Source: Antedon mediterranea (taxonomy: Eukaryota > Echinodermata > Crinoidea > Comatulida > Antedonidae). From it: a stretch of DNA of 64,000 nt. This document shows, one piece after another, positions 24,567-34,319 of this stretch. The position numbers and the translations under genes are program-made. Below the pieces are notes generated by a model. That model was not told the origin of the DNA and searched no databases. It worked only from the letters and a program-made list of their open reading frames with translations. The stretch is from positions 27,454,001 to 27,518,000 of the forward strand of contig NC_092674.1 in NCBI RefSeq assembly GCF_964355755.1, read 5' to 3'. Position 1 is the stretch's first letter, and every line of letters begins with the position of its first letter.

Positions 24567-27500
24567 CTGTTTAAAAATCACAAGTAAATTTAAAGACTTT
24601 CACGATTGTATTAGCATATTTTAGTGACATTCAAATTTCAGCTAATAAGGCGTCTTAAATGAATGTCTAAAGCTCTGTCTACATCAGCAAACTTTATGTG
24701 ACAAAAAAGTGTGATGTGCCCAAATTTGTGGTAGTGATGACATCATCATATCCATACATGTGGGCTCATTGCATGTTTTTGTAAATGAGTTTGATAGTGT
24801 AGACAGAGTTTTAAACTAAGAAAATTTAACATTGGTCTTTATTAACTGGAAAAAGGTCTTCTTAAATGAAGACATTCTTATATAGCTAGATTCAACAAAG
24901 AAGCCATCCAGTAGACAATTCAAGATCAAAAAATTAAAATATTAATATGGTTTCTCTATAATTAGTAAAAGATGTACTTACGTGTTACTAACTCTATTTA
25001 CTTGGGTTTGCCTTGCCTCTTGGTTGATGGGACTTGAGGTGTACACATGGTGTAGATTTCTAGAACTTGGTGCTGGAATATCAAGACTCATTAAAGACAA
25101 ATTAGCAGGTTCTTCTTCATTTTCGATCAACTCAGTTGTACTAGATACTGAAAAAAAAAACCAGTATTTATATAGATTAAAGATGTATTGTCCCCTAAAT
25201 AATTATTATTATATATATATTATTATAAACATTTTCTGTTGAATATGCCATTTTAATGTCACATAATAGTTATCCACTTTGAACAAAAATTAGATCTAAA
25301 AAAAATTTATTTACCTGAAAAAACTGTAATTTAAAGCAAAAAATTGTCAAATTGGCTGCCACGCAATGGGTTTTTGGTTGAATTTAAACATTTTTTTTCC
25401 AGTTTTTAACTTTATTAAAACTGCAAAATAACCTATTCAAAGTCTGATTTAGTTAATCGTCATTTTAATTGTCAATAGGCCATTTTGTAGTTTAAATAGA
25501 AATTATTTACCAGAAAAAAGATGATAATTTCACTTCACAAAACAAAATAAACAGTTGAATTTAACCAAAAACATGTTGTCTGGCATCTGGTTTTCTTCAG
25601 ATAATTTTTTTTTTCAATCCAAACTTTGGTTAAAGTGCACAACATATAGATATATATATGCAGTATATATACATAATAAATTACCAGAAACAATAAAATA
25701 CAAATATGTTTTCTTTATTACAGCCTTACCATTTAAGTCCTGTACTGTTGACAACTTACGATCACCGAAGCCACCCTGGAAAGACATTTATTTATCAATT
25801 TATTACATTCATAAATACATGGTCAACAATGCACATCTAAGTATTTTTCTATTCTAAATATTTAGTATGGAGGCTATTGGCATGGTAGATAGTGACATAA
25901 ATTGATTCCTATCGGCACGGTCAACTGTGAGCCTTTATTATATTGATCTATCAACACAGAGATCTAGGTGCATGGTTGGTTGTGCCGATAGAGAACTTTA
26001 CATAAAGCTCTGTCTACACTATCCAACATGCAAAAAAAATGTTATGTGCTCATATATGAATACGATGAAGTCATATCACCAACACACACTTGGGCATCAC
26101 TACCATATTTGGGCACATCACTTTTCAATCTAGTTTGATAGTGTAGACAGAGCTTTAGATGGACAATAAATTACATGCATGGCTGACTGTGCCATTGACT
26201 ATGCCACTTCAATTTGTAAATAACCAGTTATAACCATTTCAAACCTTACCAAGGTATTTAATATAACAATTTGGTTTTCCATTAAAACGAGTCGATTCGA
26301 ATTTGATCTCATTCCTTTCTCTAAGCTTTCAAACTTTTCAGTTAACTCGTCAGTATCCTTTTGTCTGTCCACCTTGAAAGCGCCTTCACCAGAGAATTTT
26401 TCCTCCAAGTTGCTGACTCTGTTTACAACGTTATTAAGTTTAGAAAACAGTACATCTGTTAGCTTCAAGCATTCACTTATTCTGTTTGTGATATTTTTTG
26501 TCTGAAATGGTAAAAAAGAAAACATGTTTAAACATTACCTGTAATTTCAGTAATTTAACTTTGGAAACTCTAGTTAAAAATGTTTAAGATTAATTTAAAA
26601 AAGAAGTTTTAATTAGGTTTGATATAACTACTAGTAGTAGTCATAATATCTTTATTTTGTCCATTAAACAAAATTAACAAAAACTTGTTTGGCGTATCAT
26701 ACTGTATATATACTGTAAATAAAACACTAAAAATACACAGAAAAATTGCACCAACACAGATAACAAAACCCAACAAAATTCTCTGATAACAATTGGCTAA
26801 AAATCTACTACTTTACAAATATGGTTTAGTCAAATGAAAATAAGTCAAAACAGACCTCTTCTTCGTTAGAGTAGAGTACAGTATTCTCATGTGAAAAATA
26901 ATCATGATTTTGTAAGTATGGAGTATGCGGATTGGTTGATGGGAGATGACGAGTAACAAGTCCAACATTGCTTCTTATTGGCTCAATCGATATTTCATCT
27001 AAAATAAAGTTAAAAAGTTTAGTACCATGCCTTTCAACTAACAATAGATTCTGTTGACTAACAATATAACAGCAACGCCAAAAACAAACAGTTGAATTTG
27101 AAAAGCAATAGATTTTTAAAAACTACTCGTATCGAAAAACTTTTAAATTAAATCAATTTATGTTTTAAGATTACAAACCATAAATTATAACTCTTGCCTC
27201 TTGTACAAAAATGTTTTTTGAACAAGTAGTTCTCGAGAAAATGAAATTTTAGTTTACTTGTTACTTTAAGACTGCTTGCCGGATTTTGAAAAATTCTGTC
27301 CTATCTTTAACACTAGCACTGCAGGTCTGAAAAGTATACTAAAAAGTGGTCCAGAATTGGGACCGTGTTCCCATAATTTAATGGAATGGTCCTTGACCAC
27401 TTATCTATCTGTACTGTATATTCATTTTTGAGTGATCCTGCTAACAAACAAACATGATCGATTACATATACCTCCTTGGCGGAGGTAAATAAATTCTCCT

Positions 27501-30500
27501 AAATCCAACATTTAATATTCATGATTAATAATTATCCCTGACAAAAGAATAATTTTTATTTAAGAGCTTGGTATATTTTTTTAGCTGTTTAACTTTATCG
27601 TTTTTCTTTTTGCTTATTTTATTTGTAGATCCAGTCACTGATGTCATTTTTCAGTAATTTTTTGCTTTTGGATTGATGATTAATGATCAAATATTTCTTA
27701 TGAAAATATCAACAATTGAAACACACTAATCAGAAATAACTACAAAATACAAAACATTTAATTATATATTTGTTTAATGAAGTTAATTTTGGGTTTTTTT
27801 TATACAAAAAGCAAAATATAAATCAATATTATCTAATTAAATTTTAGGATATTGAGAGAGTAAACAAAAGGAGATGGAGTAACAAATAGACAGCAAATGA
27901 TTCAAGCTGAAAGCACTATTGTTCTGATCCTGTCAGAGATAGTCAGTTCATGAATTAAAGCTATTGTTAATAATTATATTCAAATGATGAATTTGGCAAC
28001 AAAAGATGAGTGATAAGGGATCATGTACCTTGTTCAGACATGGAGCAAAAAACGGTTTATTTTAGTCTACTAAATGATACTGTACTTAAATGACAATTAA
28101 AAACCTCCTCTCCACTTTCATTGGGGTGCTAAATGAATAATTTTTATTTCTTGAACATTTTTAAATAAGCCTACAGTAATAATCCTCATGTTTGTATTTT
28201 GACCATCTGCAAGACATCACAATGTACAGTAAGACCATACAGATTTATCTCTATGGTAAGAAAGCTGTTTGAAATGAATATACAGTATTTTAACTACAGT
28301 ATTTAATTTTATTTCATTTATTTTCTCTCAGATATACATACAAAAAAAAAAACAATAGATAGAGAGACAAGATTCCCATTATTATATTAATCCAAAGGCA
28401 GATTACTGAAAAAATGACAATGCTGTGGGTATCAGTGGCTGGATCTCAATGGAGATACAAAAAAAAAAAGCGAAAAGCTATTAATCAAAACGATATTTAG
28501 TAAAACCGCCATAAAAGTTAGCAATTATTATTATTATTATTATTATTACTGTTATTCTTATTACAGCATTATAGATATCAAATGAATTTAACAAATTATG
28601 ATCAAACGTTTTTCCATCACTAAAGTTACAATTATAATAATTAGTGAAGAGTGAAATTGACAAGCAACAACCCAATTTCTTCTTGAAAATGTCAATATAA
28701 GTCCGAACTTAATACAATACTTTACTAATACTAATAATCTAATATAGTGTGTATTTTGATCATCTGCTAAGTACCCTAAGACACGCATGTACAGTAAGAC
28801 CATATACTGTAGATAAAAGATACTAGAGAAGCACCTACGTCTTACAGGTTTAAGCTAGGGGCTAAGACTTATTTACCAATACGTATGAAACTGGCAATAT
28901 GTGCACATGGGTGTCCTGTTGTCGCTGCTGTAAATGTCGACCAACTTAGTTTAATCTTAAATAATACAAATTTATAAATTACTATTATAGTTAAATATTT
29001 ATTATAATGTTATAAACTTTTTTACTCATTGTGCCATTTGGGATTGGACAGTCCTAGAGGTGTTTACCACCTGTTGGTCCCATCCTTCACTGAATCTACT
29101 CTGTTCTTTTTATATGTTTTGTCTTTTTCTTTGTATGTACATTTTTGTGAGAATTTGAATAAAAGTAAGACTACAGTACAGTAAGCTGTTTTAAACAACA
29201 ACCGAACACAATATCTGCAGCACAACATACAGTCCATGATGTTAGTAAGTAATTTCTATGGTAAGACTATTTTCTAAAGCTTTATTTATCAAAGTACTTC
29301 TTTGGCCGTATTCATCATGTTTTCCTTAAATTGTTAGTATTTCAAGTTTGACTAATCAAAATGCAATACATGTAAAAACAACGATTTTAAAATTGTTTGA
29401 AAAAGAAAAGAATAAAATATATAATTGAAAATAAAAACATAAAATGAAACATGTGAAGGCAGTACTCAATAAATATTTAATTATTTTCCTTTTTCACTTT
29501 TAGATAGGAGTGTTTCCTTTAGCCCAACTAAGTGTGAATGGTGAATATGACCAATGTTCATTTGGTGAGGAAAGCAGGCCTAACCCTTGTACTCATAAAG
29601 ATGACAGCTAGTAAAATATGAAATGTAGAAATAAGATGAGATTGGCATTCCAAACAGCGAAATCAGACATCACTTCAGAGTTGTGCTATTAAAACAAACA
29701 AGAGATCCACTTACCCTCCTTGTGGTCCAACGGTTGTTGTGGCGGTATAACACAAAGTTCCTTAAATCGGTCAACGTTTGGCCTATGATCAACAACATCT
29801 TCACTATGTCTATACTCTGAAGACAACATCATATTCACAGACTGTGTTCTCGGCTCAGGTGCTATGGCCATAGCCTGTGATGCCAGATTAGCGTCATCCG
29901 ACTCTGGTAAAGCCGGTGGTGAAAGAATTTCAACGGAACCATGAAATGAAGCTGCTGCCCCCATGGATGTTGCACTACTGGTCTTTTTTGTCTTTGCTTT
30001 GGAAAAATAAGATTATTTGATACATGTTTAAAAATGTTGTTGTAATAGTATTTATCTGGCAATACTTATTCTCTTTTTACTTCTTACTTCAACATGAATT
30101 AAACTGGTTAAATATTTTAAAGCATAAATTAAAGCTGTTCAACAGTTGGAAAATCTATTTATTTAATAATAACCTTCCGAATAACTTCTGCAACAAATTC
30201 TACTTTTGACTCATGATATAAATTTCATTAGCTGAATTATATGGGAGTATGTTTCCATAAAAAATGACCGGGGTAATAATGTGCAGCATATTGAGAGCTT
30301 GCTTATAATATTTGCTATAAGAATGAACTATTGCTATTAACAGTATAATCTAGTTGTTCTTGTAGTGGAAAAATATTAATAAAAGGGTAGTGAGTTTTTT
30401 TTTTTCAGAAAAATAGTTTTGCCCAGTGTAAAAATAGGCTTTACATTTTGATTTACGTATTAACACTTGTTTTTTGGCTTGAACCATCTTAATAACGTCT

Positions 30501-31156
30501 CGCATCATTATGAGTTTGTGTTCTGCATATCCTTGTCGAAGGAACATTTCTTTTGAAATTATGGGTTTGTAGTTGAAAATATCACGAAGAACCTACAAAA
30601 TAATACAATTGAATATCTTCACTTTAACCAATTACCAAAATGGAATTGTGTATTGCCTCTCGTTATTTGTAGTCAGTGTTATGCTATGAATAAGATTATA
30701 TTTTTCATGTTTAAGCTTGGTGACCACTTTGACGCAAAGCAACAGCGTCATGATTGGTCACGTTACTTGCACTGCGCTTACACCATTGCACCGTTGGTTG
30801 CAGAGTTTTAAGCTCTGTCTACACTATCAAAGTAGTTTGACAAAAAGTGTGATGTGTGCAAATATGGTAGTGATATTCCCAAATATAGCAGTGATATGAC
30901 ATCATCATGTCCTTACCTTATAAACTCCATCAATGAAGCGATCATCATGTGATGGAGACAGCTGGATTTGATGAGACGTAATCAGCTGTGCGATATGTCG
31001 TGAATATTGCAATAAGACTGAACGCAATATGTCTACAAATATTTGAGGAGTACCCTTTTTTAAATCTTTTTGCCGGTTTTCTGTGAGGTTAACGTTTACA
31101 GATCGGAGAAGTGGTTGCAAGCAGCGAAAGTTATTTAATAGATCTCCAGTACTCAT
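24530..31156 (-). CDS. CEP44: CEP44, centrosomal protein of 44 kDa (8 coding exons)
   Basis: Coding exons in gene order: 30917-31156, 30457-30592, 29715-29996, 26856-26998, 26250-26501, 25730-25775, 24982-25147, 24530-24566. They join in phase to 433 residues (human CEP44 is about 390). The N-terminal CEP44 domain spans about residues 1-125; MSTGDL at the start, DDRFIDGVYK at 71-80 and NYKPII further on match MATGDL, NDLRFIDAVYK and NYKPIL of the human protein. Residues 127-267 are a variable linker. Residues 268-351 are a predicted coiled coil (LEEKFSGEG, FESLEKG). The C terminus TMKKLEYQLKPN resembles the human end. In human cells CEP44 binds the centriole lumen and microtubules and helps centriole-to-centrosome conversion. 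Junction 2/3 is the least certain. ATG at 31154-31156 follows a likely 5'-UTR splice acceptor. Confidence 0.92.
24669..24811. mobile_element. MITE-A copy 4, in CEP44 intron 7
   Basis: AAGCTCTGTCTACATCAGC on the left, with the mirrored GATAGTGTAGACAGAGTTT on the right, TA outside both. Its CArG site has decayed. Confidence 0.8.
24982..25147 (-). CDS. CEP44: CEP44 coding exon 7
   Basis: Acceptor is a long T-run followed by CAG; donor GTAAGTAC is strong. Encodes an acidic stretch (ELIENEEEPANLSL) and a Ser/Pro-rich region (IPAPSSRN) as in the human C-terminal part. Split codons join exon 6 as GTA and exon 8 as ACA. Confidence 0.8.
25177..25460. mobile_element. MITE-D copy in CEP44 intron 6, one end lost
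   Basis: TTAAAGATGTATTGTCCCC is intact at the left. The interior (AAATTGGCTGCCA, GGGTTTTTGGTTGAATTTAA) matches the full copy inverted. It begins 29 bases from the exon 7 acceptor. A further fragment (TTGAATTTAACCAAAAACAT) follows to about 25640. Confidence 0.65.
25730..25775 (-). CDS. CEP44: CEP44 coding exon 6 (micro-exon)
   Basis: 46 bases between CTTTCCAG and GTAAGG encode GGFGDRKLSTVQDLN. Too short for an ORF search; found by splice signals and matching phase on both sides. Confidence 0.75.
26005..26155. mobile_element. MITE-A copy 5, in CEP44 intron 5
   Basis: Full copy with TA on both sides, both inverted ends present, and CCATATTTGG inside. It lies about 95 bases beyond the exon 5 donor. 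Confidence 0.85.
26250..26501 (-). CDS. CEP44: CEP44 coding exon 5
   Basis: 84 codons in phase 0 at both ends; acceptor TTTACCATTTCAG, donor TTG|GTAAGG. Encodes the heptad-like coiled coil (KLNNVVNRVSNLEEKF, KFESLEKGM, RLVLMENQIVIL) that aligns with the human CEP44 coiled coil. Confidence 0.88.
26856..26998 (-). CDS. CEP44: CEP44 coding exon 4
   Basis: Starts after TTTATTTTAG in phase with exon 3 (split Asp codon) and ends in YSNEEE. The donor GTCTGT is weak; it is chosen because the phase matches exon 5 and the frame stops soon afterwards. Confidence 0.75.
26999..29714. other. CEP44 intron 3
   Basis: A 2.7 kb AT-rich intron with an (ATT)n microsatellite at 28523-28548 and several purine runs. 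No other feature recognised. Confidence 0.6.
28523..28548. repeat. ATT microsatellite
   Basis: About eight and a half perfect ATT/TTA units within CEP44 intron 3. Confidence 0.8.
29715..29996 (-). CDS. CEP44: CEP44 coding exon 3
   Basis: Residues about 126-220: a Lys/Ser-rich start (KTKKTSSATS), then a Pro/Ala/Ser-rich low-complexity linker ending in PLDHKE. The donor GG|GTAAGT is strong. The acceptor is TTCCAAAG, or four bases later with the alternative exon 2 donor. Confidence 0.8.
30457..30592 (-). CDS. CEP44: CEP44 coding exon 2
   Basis: 45 codons plus one base; VLRDIFNYKPIISKEMFL continues the CEP44 domain. Acceptor TTTTGTAG is clear. The chosen donor GTAAAT keeps phase with exon 3 starting at 29996; GTGTTA 15 bases earlier paired with a shifted acceptor is the alternative. 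Confidence 0.8.
30713..30800. mobile_element. MITE-B fragment in CEP44 intron 1
   Basis: AAGCTTGGTGACCACTTTGA resembles the MITE-B end, and the inner TGATTGGTCACGTTACTTGC matches the core. The right end is lost where MITE-A begins. Confidence 0.5.
30810..30916. mobile_element. MITE-A copy 6, truncated at the CEP44 exon 1 donor
   Basis: The left end AAGCTCTGTCTACACTATC is intact. Family similarity runs through CATCATGTCC and stops at the GTAAGG donor at 30911-30916; the other inverted end is missing. Confidence 0.75.
30917..31156 (-). CDS. CEP44: CEP44 coding exon 1
   Basis: 80 codons, residues 1-80, holding MSTGDL and DDRFIDGVYK of the CEP44 domain. The donor is AAG|GTAAGG. Before the ATG the minus strand reads TTTTTTTTAATAG, an acceptor at 31173, so a non-coding first exon lies upstream. 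A truncated MITE-A begins right after the donor. Confidence 0.92.
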
Positions 31157-32345
31157 TTTCACAAAACAAAGTCTATTAAAAAAAACAAAATAATAATTCA
31201 AAGAATCAAACTGTTGAGTATGATATTGATTAATTGAGTAGGCTAACAATAACAGTAACATAATTTATAGCCTGCTGTGTGTTTGGCTTAACTAGTGTAG
31301 TACTACACTAGGCCTAACGGATCCGGCCTAACTAGCCTAGTAGGCCTAGAGTAGATTCTCTATAGCTAGCCTCCCAGGATATTGATCAGAATACTTATTA
31401 CTAGGGTCTACTGTACTGTAGGTAGTATCTATTATTCTACTATTAGGCCTAGCCTAGGCTAAACTAGCCTAATAAGCCCTCTCAGTCAATCTAGCCTACT
31501 AGCCGGTAAACAGACGATCATGTATGTTGCATATAGGATCCTAGCTAGAGGATCATATACGATAGGATAGGGTTCCAGGACGACGATTCGGCGCGCTACC
31601 TAGACGATCGGGTCTACCATAATATAGACGAGTATTTAATTACTAATTATAATATTATACTAACTAGTGTATATCTTTTAGTCCGCTATACCTACTCTAG
31701 ATTAAAGGCAAATAATTTGTCTGAATAATAATAATAGGCCTACCGAACTGAGGGCTGAGGAGGGAATTTAAGAGAGAGAGAGGAGGAGAGAGCAGCACTT
31801 TCGTCACTTTCTTTTTTTTTTAAATATACCGCCAACATTCGGGGAAAGTGCGCCACAATCATTAGACTTTGTGAACCAGACTGATCACTGGCATGTTTAG
31901 GTTTAATTATTACAAAATACTGCCCGGGCCTACAGTTAAATACATTCTTGTATTTAATATTATCAAATATAAATACTCTATTTAATCAATTAATTATATA
32001 AATCATTTTACAATATACACAGGCGTTCCAATAAAATACGTCGCCTGTGCGAGTCATGATTTATTTATGGGCCCTTTAAAAATGACGTCACATTCTCCAC
32101 GCAAGCTGTCTCCACGTACCGTACGTCAAAACATTGACGAGGCAATGTTTGTTGACATTTTTTGCAAGGAAAACGTTTAATTATCATAAGTTCAGACCTA
32201 CTGTTGTAGTGATGAACCTTTTCTAAAATAACAGCAAGGGTTGGTATGTAAGAATATATTGTAGATAATTGAAAATAGTATTGAAGAAACGGAGTATAGT
32301 CGAAGCGGCCATATAATAATATTTAACTAGGTTCTAGGCCAACCT
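31157..32345. promoter_or_regulatory. Shared upstream region of CEP44 and FBXO8
   Basis: The two genes are head to head. Both coding starts follow candidate 5'-UTR splice acceptors (31173 on minus, 34053 on plus), so their first exons should lie between. The stretch 31260-31500 is dense in CTAG and AGGCCTAG motifs; 31750-31790 is GA-rich; 32030-32140 is richer in CpG and holds a CRE. TATGTAAGA near 32247 is a possible donor for an FBXO8 leader exon. A bidirectional promoter near 32.1 kb fits, but start sites are not proven. Confidence 0.5.
32083..32090. promoter_or_regulatory. CRE palindrome TGACGTCA
   Basis: Perfect cAMP-response element, the CREB/ATF site, in the head-to-head gap. CREs are common in bidirectional housekeeping promoters. 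Binding is inferred only. Confidence 0.5.
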
Positions 32346-32382
32346 TATGGAACGCCTCCTCTGCCTTCAGTTCACATTTATC

Positions 32383-32757
32383 ATGCAGTACACACCAATC
32401 GTAATGCAGTACACACCAATCGTCATGCAGTACACACCAATCGTCATGCAGTACACACCAATCGTCATGCAGTACACACCAAACATCATGCAGTACACAC
32501 CAATCGTCATGCAGTACACACCAATCGTCATGCAGTACACACCAATGGTCATGCAGTACACACCAATTGTCATGCAGTACACACCAATCGTCGTTCACAT
32601 TTATCATGCAGTACACACCAATCGTCATGCAGTACACACCAATCGTCATGCAGTACACACCAATCGTCATGCAGTACACACCAATCGTCATGCAGTACAC
32701 ACCAATTGTCATGCAGTACACACCAATCGTCATGCAGTACACACCAATCGTCATGCA
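32383..32757 (+). repeat. 21 bp minisatellite, left arm
   Basis: About 17 units of ATGCAGTACACACCAATCGTC: ten, then a 13-base interruption (GTTCACATTTATC), then seven. Variants at the last bases (AACATC, ATGGTC, ATTGTC) mark individual units. Confidence 0.9.
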
Positions 32758-33093
32758 GTCAAATATTGCGTAATTTATACCGCCACCTATCGACAAAATC
32801 GAATATCACGTGAGTTTTATTAGACGGCTGTAAAACTAAGACTATTTAAACTTCTTTTATGGAATTCAATAATTGCAATGGCCTCCTAGCCGCGCCTGTG
32901 TCTCGCATAATAAATTATTGTATATATAAAAAACAGAGCATTCACAGAGATGTGTAGCGGTTAAAATAAGTACAGTATGTCAAACATAAAAGAAATCTTA
33001 GAGTCGATGGCCTAGTTTTACAGCCGTCTAATAAACGTCACGTGATATTCGATTTTGTCGATAGGTGGCGGTATAAATTACGCAATATTTCAC

Positions 33094-33455
33094 TGCATGA
33101 CGATTGGTGTGTACTGCATGACGATTGGTGTGTACTGCATGACAATTGGTGTGTACTGCATGACCATTGGTGTGTACTGCATGATGTTTGGTGTGTACTG
33201 CATGACGATTGGTGTGTACTGCATGATGTTTGGTGTGTACTGCATGACGATTGGTGTGTACTGCATGACCATTGGTGTGTACTGCATGACGATTGGTGTG
33301 TACTGCATGACCATTGGTGTGTACTGCATGATAAATGTGAACGACGATTGGTGTGTACTGCATGACCATTGGTGTGTACTGCATGACCATTGGTGTGTAC
33401 TGCATGACCATTGGTGTGTACTGCATGACCATTGGTGTGTACTGCATGACCATTG
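33094..33455 (-). repeat. 21 bp minisatellite, right arm
   Basis: About 16 units of the same repeat, inverted. The same interruption is present (GATAAATGTGAAC at 33329), but with eleven units inside and five outside it, so unit numbers changed independently in the two arms. Confidence 0.9.
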
Positions 33456-33490
33456 TGAACTGAAGGCAGAGGAGGCGTTCCATACAACCT

Positions 33491-34053
33491 AGGCCTACTT
33501 ACAATACAAGCCTGCTTTTCTCTCACTCAGTAGAAGAGAGACTGTCTTTTCTCTCAGGAGCTAGGCTACACAGGGTAGAGAGAGGGCTATGTATTTTAGA
33601 GGGCAGACCCACCTATATAAACGTACAGGCATGACTAGGCTTTACTAATATAATTAGCCAGACCTGTCATTTGGGTGGACACAATTGGTTCTCTGTGGGC
33701 ATAATTAAACAAATACAATCTACCTACTAGTCTAGTACTGTAGTATAGTATTACTACTATATTCCTTCCTTACTACCTAGTGGTAGAGAGTAGAAGCCTG
33801 TTACTATGTCATGTCTTTTTTAATGTCACCACTATACTGTATTATACAAAATGTTAGTGTTATAGTCTATAACATTAACATTTAGTTATACTCGCATTCA
33901 CAATGTTGATCTTCTTATAATAAGACTAAGAGTCAAATGTTATTGTTTTTAATACAATTTTATGTTGTGACATGTAGCCTACAGTAGTACTAACAAAGTT
34001 CATATGTAAACATATTGAAAACATCCTTTAAAAAAACACATTTTTCATTCCAG
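33491..34053. other. Non-coding, likely FBXO8 5'-UTR intron
   Basis: No frame or repeat recognised. It ends in the acceptor-like TTTTTCATTCCAG at 34041-34053, which would join a leader exon to the first coding exon. Confidence 0.45.
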
Positions 34054-34077
34054 ATATGAGAGTTAAAAAACTTGGAA

Positions 34078-34319
34078 ATGGGTCAATCTCTACGACGCAT
34101 GAACAGAAACCAGTCCCCAAATGGTGTCAACAAATATAAAAGATTGAAACGGAATTTCCCACTTTCAAACCTCAAGGAAACATTTCCAGACCTTTCGGAG
34201 CTGCCGCCAGAGATCGGCCTTGCAGTGCTATCAAACCTAAATGCAACTGATCTTTGCCTTGCTGCCTGTGTGAATGAATTTTGGCAGGAACTAGCCAACG
34301 ATCAGCTGTTATGGCAAGG
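34078..34319 (+). CDS. FBXO8: FBXO8 coding exon 1
   Basis: Residues 1-80 plus two bases: N-terminal basic segment and most of the F-box. Donor GG|GTAAGA. Preceded by a likely acceptor at 34053. Confidence 0.93.

Larger units (their letters stand above)
32346..33484. mobile_element. Foldback (TU-like) transposon with 6 bp target duplication
   Basis: An 1139 bp element flanked by CAACCT on both sides (32340-32345, 33485-33490). Arms are inverted copies. From the outside each has TATGGAACGCCTCCTCTGCC, CTTCAGTTCACA, an array of 21 bp repeats, then a unique inner part (TTTATACCGCCACCTATCGA, AATATCACGTGA, TTTTATTAGACGGCTGTAAA). The arms meet at a unique core of about 165 bp (32842-33006). Long inverted repeats with tandem repeats inside define foldback elements such as Drosophila FB and sea urchin TU. 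No protein is encoded; 150-codon frames in the arrays are artefacts. Confidence 0.85.

Noticed and set aside
32383-33455. CRISPR-like array
   Set aside because: Repeats are head to tail without unique spacers, in an animal genome; this is a minisatellite.
32323-33526. Several 70-160 codon frames with repeated CMTIGVY- or AVHTNRH-type units on both strands
   Set aside because: They are translations of the 21 bp minisatellite in the foldback arms; the unit is divisible by three so every frame stays open.
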